A DNA stretch of 18,298 nt from Negativibacillus sp. Its GTDB lineage: Bacteria; Bacillota; Clostridia; Oscillospirales; Ruminococcaceae. Below, in pieces: positions 15,150 to 18,298 of the stretch (positions within the stretch are counted from its first letter, which is position 1; each line of letters begins with the position of its first letter). The DNA lies in NCBI GenBank assembly GCA_020024325.1, contig JAHHTY010000043.1:1-18298 (forward strand), read 5' to 3'. Below the pieces are notes generated by a model. The model did no database searches, was not told where the DNA came from, and saw only the letters and a program-made list of their open reading frames with translations. Position numbers and translations under genes: made by a program.

Positions 15150-16910
15150 TTATTTTTTGAGAGCCAGAGCACCAGCAGCTGCTACGGAAACTACTGCCAG
15201 GGAAACTGCCAGACCTACGAAGTCTTCAGCGCCGGTGTTTGGGTTTGGTTTAGCTGTTTCAGCTGGTTTTTCGTCAACAACTGGAGCTGGAGCTTCTTCT
15301 TCAGTTTCTTCTACTTCAGCTTCTTCTTCGCCGAGTTCTTCGGTAGCGAGAACGTAGTTACCCAGCTGGTTGGTTTTGAATACGAAACCGTTTACTTTAG
15401 AGTTTGTGTGAGCGATTGCGTAATCTTTTACGTATTCAGCGTCAACTGCAACAAAGTTGCCGTCTTCGTCGATTTCGTAAGGAACCAGAGTGTCATCGTC
15501 AGAAACGATTACGAGTTCGCCGGTGCGAGCAAAGGAAGCGTTTGTGTTGTCGAATTTGTAGAAGGAATCAGCTTCAACGTCCATTTCGCCAGCAACTACT
15601 TTGTCGTAAGCAGTGGACAGGTCGAGGTACATTGTTTCGCCTTTGTACATTTTAACGGTGAAGAATGCTTTGTCAGCAAAGTCAAATACTGCTACGCCGT
15701 TTTCTTCTGCTTTCCACAGACCAGCTTCGTTAGCGTTGTTGGTCCAGGTGAAGTCTACAGTTCTGTAAGTTGGAGCGTATTTACCGGAAACCCAAACTTC
15801 GTTTGTTTTGTCGCCGTTGTTCTTGTTGTTAGCAATGTAAACGTAGTATTTGAGGGTTTCGTTGGAAACGGTCTTCCACTCTTTCTTCAGAGTGATCTTG
15901 AGGTATACAGCTTTTGGCATGATTTCATCGGTGTATTTGCTGTAAGAAGCGTAATCTGTAGCAGTAGCTTTGTACAGCTCAGCTTTTTCGATCAGATCAG
16001 CAACGCCGGTGGATTTTTCGATCAGGTTGATGGACCAGTTCTTATCGATTTTTCCGGTGTAGTGACCGTAAGCGGTTACAACACCATCGGTGTTATTAAC
16101 GTGTGGTTTTTTAACTGTAGTATCTGTACCGTTAACTTTTTCTACGTTTGCTACGCCTTCAAAAGATACAGATTTGAAGTATTCTGTATTTTTCTCTTTT
16201 GCTGTTACAGTTTTCAGATAATCGTTAACTTTTACTTCAACAGTTTCTGGTTTGCCAGAGAATGTTCTGCCGTTAACAGTAACTCTGATAGTAGAAATTG
16301 TTCTGTTTGTACCATTAACTTCTACTTCTCTTGGAGCTGTAAACTTAGCTTGAACACCTTTTTTTACAAAAGTGAATACTTTACCCTCATTTTCTTTAGA
16401 TTTGTAGTTTGGTAAAGAACCCCAACCAAATTCTACACCAGCTGGGGAATATGCAACACAGTCAGAGTCATTCCAAGCTGCCTCAATATCTGTATCCCAA
16501 CCCTCTGTACCATCTTTTGTACTATCTGTTAACTTAGCTTTAATTACAACACCAGAAGCATCTGTGAAATAATCATCAGCAACGATCTTGATGCTATCAA
16601 CAGCCATCTGTTCTTCTTTACCTGGAGTAACAGTAGCAGTCCATACCAGCTGATCTTCAGCGTACAGAGGCATCCAGATAACGTCGCCCGGCTGGAAGTC
16701 AACAGCTTCGTTGTTGTTGATTTCTGTTGTTGCCTGTGTGATGATGTCGCCGTTTTTGTCTGTTACAAACAGAGAACCATCAAACTGTAAACCACCTTTT
16801 GGCCAAGCTGCCTTGTCGTTAGAACCTGTGCTGTACTGGATAGCGAAAGCATTAGCGCCCATGCCCAGTACCATAGCAGATGCCATAGCTACGGAAAGAA
16901 CTTTTTTCAT
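15150..16910 (-). CDS. Secreted surface protein with NPNTG sorting-like signal and inserted segment (586 aa)
   Basis: Unrecognised, probably abundant envelope protein. Signal peptide ends at AFA (21-23); GDVIWMPLY (75-83) opens the ectodomain; the core from IDKNWSINLIEKS (288-300) through LGNYVL (516-521) matches the 397-aa paralogue at 5981-7174 block by block. An acidic, Pro-containing linker (about 527-555) leads to NPNTG (556-560), a hydrophobic segment and KK, as in a cell-wall sorting signal. Residues about 84-281 have no counterpart in most of the paralogue. Codon choice is striking: all 21 Asn codons after residue 281 read as AAC and Thr is often ACC, while the inserted segment has 5 AAT among 12 Asn codons and favours ACA, TTA and GAT. 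This suggests high expression of the core and separate history of the insert. ATG follows AGGAGG by ten bases. Confidence 0.85.
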   Translation of the reverse strand: MKKVLSVAMASAMVLGMGANAFAIQYSTGSNDKAAWPKGGLQFDGSLFVTDKNGDIITQATTEINNNEAVDFQPGDVIWMPLYAEDQLVWTATVTPGKEEQMAVDSIKIVADDYFTDASGVVIKAKLTDSTKDGTEGWDTDIEAAWNDSDCVAYSPAGVEFGWGSLPNYKSKENEGKVFTFVKKGVQAKFTAPREVEVNGTNRTISTIRVTVNGRTFSGKPETVEVKVNDYLKTVTAKEKNTEYFKSVSFEGVANVEKVNGTDTTVKKPHVNNTDGVVTAYGHYTGKIDKNWSINLIEKSTGVADLIEKAELYKATATDYASYSKYTDEIMPKAVYLKITLKKEWKTVSNETLKYYVYIANNKNNGDKTNEVWVSGKYAPTYRTVDFTWTNNANEAGLWKAEENGVAVFDFADKAFFTVKMYKGETMYLDLSTAYDKVVAGEMDVEADSFYKFDNTNASFARTGELVIVSDDDTLVPYEIDEDGNFVAVDAEYVKDYAIAHTNSKVNGFVFKTNQLGNYVLATEELGEEEAEVEETEEEAPAPVVDEKPAETAKPNPNTGAEDFVGLAVSLAVVSVAAAGALALKK

Positions 16911-17034
16911 AGTCTTTTTTCCTCCTAAAAATAAGTTTTGGTGCTTGCAAAAATATACATTACAAGCCCGAATATTCCGACCTCAAAACAATAGAAAGAC
17001 AAAGCCTCCACGCTCAGTCCTCTGTTTTGTGTCT
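16911..17034 (-). promoter_or_regulatory. Long leader of the 586-aa surface protein gene with GCGTGGAG motif
   Basis: About 124 bases precede the ATG. GCGTGGAG (17013-17006) lies 95 bases upstream of the coding sequence, almost as in the paralogue. AAGCCT (17040-17035) can pair with AGGCTT (17007-17002) around it, if transcription starts early enough to include the first arm. A second hairpin, GCTTGT with GCAAGC, lies nearer the ribosome site. Such stems at a 5' end can stabilise mRNA; this is inference. Confidence 0.5.
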
Positions 17035-17040
17035 AGGCTT

Positions 17041-17069
17041 ATTGTATCTCAAATTGGTTAAAGCCGCAA
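17041..17069 (-). promoter_or_regulatory. Probable promoter of the 586-aa surface protein gene
   Basis: On the minus strand, TTGCGG (17069-17064), a 17-base spacer and TACAAT (17046-17041). The -10 is near-consensus and the -35 has the key TTG. Confidence 0.6.
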
Positions 17070-17434
17070 TACCAGTTAGTCAACACTTTGTTTATTTTTT
17101 GTTGCACTTCTCTTTAAAGTTTACATTTTTATGAAAATGAACTGTTATATTCAGTCTTTTAAGGCTATATCCCCCTTAAAATATTGCAAAAAAATTACAA
17201 ATCGGTTTTTTCTTTTTTAAAACGATTTGCAATCCGTGCCCTACTCTGTATCTCTTTTTCTATCACTCAATTTGTATTATATGAAACATTTTATAGGATA
17301 TTTGTCTGATAATATATCATTATTTAAATAATTTATACATTATATTGCTAAAATAAATTCATTTGTCTCCCAACACCTTACATCAAAAATGGTCATCGGG
17401 AAGTTTTTTGTCATCGGTTATCTTGGTTCTCATC
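17070..17434. other. AT-rich intergenic stretch between surface-protein promoter and tetR
   Basis: No coding sequence is supported. It holds a hairpin (17198-17229) that may end the tetR transcript, and a direct repeat GTCATCGG at 17392-17399 and 17410-17417. The rest is AT-rich without a recognisable element. Confidence 0.6.
17185..17229 (-). terminator. Possible terminator of tetR
   Basis: CAAATCG-G-TTTT (17198-17209) pairs with AAAACGATTTG (17219-17229) with one bulged base. On the minus strand TAATTTTTTT follows. It is about 205 bases past the tetR stop, which is far, so the link to tetR is uncertain. Confidence 0.5.
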
Positions 17435-17986
17435 TTATATTTTAGAAATTCCCATTATTGATTCCATCACGCTTGCCATATCGTTTGGAGTCATTCTCAT
17501 ACCGTCTTCTACCCATGTAACAATCATTCCATGTATGCCTGCTGCACAAAAGCGGCTTCCATACCGCAGCTGTTCCCCAAACAGATTGGATTCCATACAT
17601 CGTGCGGTCAACTGTTCACAAAGCTGCTGCAAAAGTTTGGGGCAACCGCACTCGCTTGCAAGCATCTTGGATATCTCTCGATGTTCGTCCAGATAACGCA
17701 GTACACGCAGCAGCAATGCCCGAGGAGCAATATTGTTTGCATCATTAAACAGTTGGCTCAGTTGCTGCCCCACCTCTACCTCCACCTGCTTTTTCAGTTC
17801 AAAAGCATCTTTATAATGATGGTAAAAGGTTCCACGATGCACATCAGCTTCCTCTGTCAACTCGGTCACGGTAATTTCAGCTATACTTTTTTTGCCGAGT
17901 AACCTTATCAGGGCATCGCACAATAATTTTTTGGTCTTTCGGATTCTTCTGTCTTCATTTCTGTCCTCGCTGTTTGTGTTAATCAT
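17435..17986 (-). CDS. TetR/AcrR-family transcriptional regulator
   Basis: Ligand-responsive DNA-binding repressor, 183 residues. The N-terminal DNA-binding domain is clear: RRIRKTKKLLCDALIRLL forms helix 1, and TVTELTEEADVHRGTFYHHY (39-58) is the helix-turn-helix with the TFYHHYKD ending typical of the family. The C-terminal half is a divergent ligand domain, with a CxC pair in ASECGCPKL and a final WVEDGMRMTPNDMASVM of the kind seen in the TetR C-terminal TetR_C_8-like group. The frame opens at 18022, but the ATG at 17986 has an AAAGGA site nine bases upstream and is preferred. It is driven by a perfect-consensus promoter with an overlapping palindrome, and may control a gene beyond the right edge. 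Confidence 0.92.
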   Translation of the reverse strand: MINTNSEDRNEDRRIRKTKKLLCDALIRLLGKKSIAEITVTELTEEADVHRGTFYHHYKDAFELKKQVEVEVGQQLSQLFNDANNIAPRALLLRVLRYLDEHREISKMLASECGCPKLLQQLCEQLTARCMESNLFGEQLRYGSRFCAAGIHGMIVTWVEDGMRMTPNDMASVMESIMGISKI

Positions 17987-18063
17987 CAACAAACATCCTT
18001 TCCTATGTCGCATATTCATCACACAACTTATATTATGTTGAATATCGCTAAATTTGTAATAAA

Positions 18064-18108
18064 GTTATGTGATAATTTTATTATAAATAACAAACTGTGA
18101 TTTGTCAA
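18064..18108 (-). promoter_or_regulatory. Perfect-consensus tetR promoter with overlapping palindrome
   Basis: On the minus strand, TTGACA (18108-18103), exactly 17 bases and TATAAT (18085-18080). A nested inverted repeat, GTTAT (18064-18068) with ATAAC (18087-18091) and ATAAT (18072-18076) with ATTAT (18080-18084), covers the -10 box and start point. It is a plausible autoregulatory operator. Confidence 0.75.
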
Positions 18109-18298
18109 CGATTGTTTTCTTGTTTTGTAGATTATTATCATGCAAATAATTTGGCTCTTTGGTATAAGATTCATAATTGTCTAGAATTTTAAAAAAAGAT
18201 TATCCATAAGACTTTTGTAATAAGATATTTGTGTTCATTTTTGGGAATAAACCGCAGTTGTCGGGGCAAGCTATAAACGAAGCTATCATATAGAAAGG
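18109..18298 (+). other. Non-coding right end, probably upstream of a plus-strand gene
   Basis: AT-rich, no supported gene. AAGCTAT occurs twice (around 18269 and 18280). The last bases AGAAAGG resemble a ribosome binding site, so a plus-strand gene divergent from tetR may begin just past the window. No convincing promoter was found. Confidence 0.4.

Noticed and set aside
15408..16415. A 335-codon open frame on the plus strand opposite the 586-aa surface protein gene
   Set aside because: It is rich in Phe, Val, Cys and Ser, has no ribosome site, and is explained by the strong codon bias of the real gene (AAC, GAA, TAC on the opposite strand), which removes stops.
17392..17417. Direct repeat GTCATCGG twice, 18 bases apart, after tetR
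   Set aside because: Only eight bases, two copies and no dyad; could be chance in a short intergenic stretch.
1..18298. CRISPR array, tRNA, insertion sequence or prophage
   Set aside because: No regularly spaced repeats, cloverleaf with CCA-type end, transposase or phage protein was seen on either strand.

Overview
The window looks like chromosome from a low-GC, spore-forming Gram-positive bacterium of class Clostridia, possibly the Oscillospirales/Ruminococcaceae side. The reasons are AGGAGG-type ribosome sites, spoVG, a CotF-like coat gene pair and a bofA-type gene, MurC and FolC of clostridial type, and two Sec-exported proteins with C-terminal NPNTG sorting-like signals. The exact genus cannot be read from the sequence. 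No tRNA, rRNA, CRISPR array, insertion sequence or phage gene is visible.

Layout. 125-1801 (-) is an oligopeptide-type ABC transporter lipoprotein with its own promoter, a structured leader and a terminator. 2003-5266 (-) holds folC, ridA and murC (folate polyglutamylation, enamine/imine detoxification, peptidoglycan precursor synthesis). 5497-5889 (+) is spoVG, which shares a bidirectional terminator with the opposing 397-aa surface protein (5981-7174, -). 7455-8171 (+) is a nitrilase-superfamily hydrolase, 8319-8786 (+) a two-gene CotF-like unit, and 9009-11368 (+) a galK-galT Leloir operon with recognisable promoter and terminator. 11460-11885 (-) is a Nudix hydrolase; 11970-12710 (+) carries bofA and a GNAT acetyltransferase. 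12765-14945 (-) is RNase R. 15150-16910 (-) is a 586-aa surface protein, and 17435-17986 (-) a TetR-family regulator. The last 300 bases are non-coding and end in a possible ribosome site for a plus-strand gene outside the window.

The most interesting signal is the pair of surface proteins at 5981-7174 and 15150-16910. They share signal peptide, a GDxIxxPLY motif, a long core and an almost identical NPNTGAED anchor region. The larger one carries about 175 extra residues inside the core, and that segment has visibly different codon choice from the extremely biased flanks. Both genes have leaders of about 115-125 nt containing the same GCGTGGAG octamer at nearly the same distance from the start codon, which suggests a shared post-transcriptional or regulatory element. 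I know of no characterised function for this family. Other points of interest are palindromes at the galK promoter, in the galK-galT gap and over the perfect-consensus tetR promoter, and an inverted repeat spanning the murC stop and the ridA -35 box.
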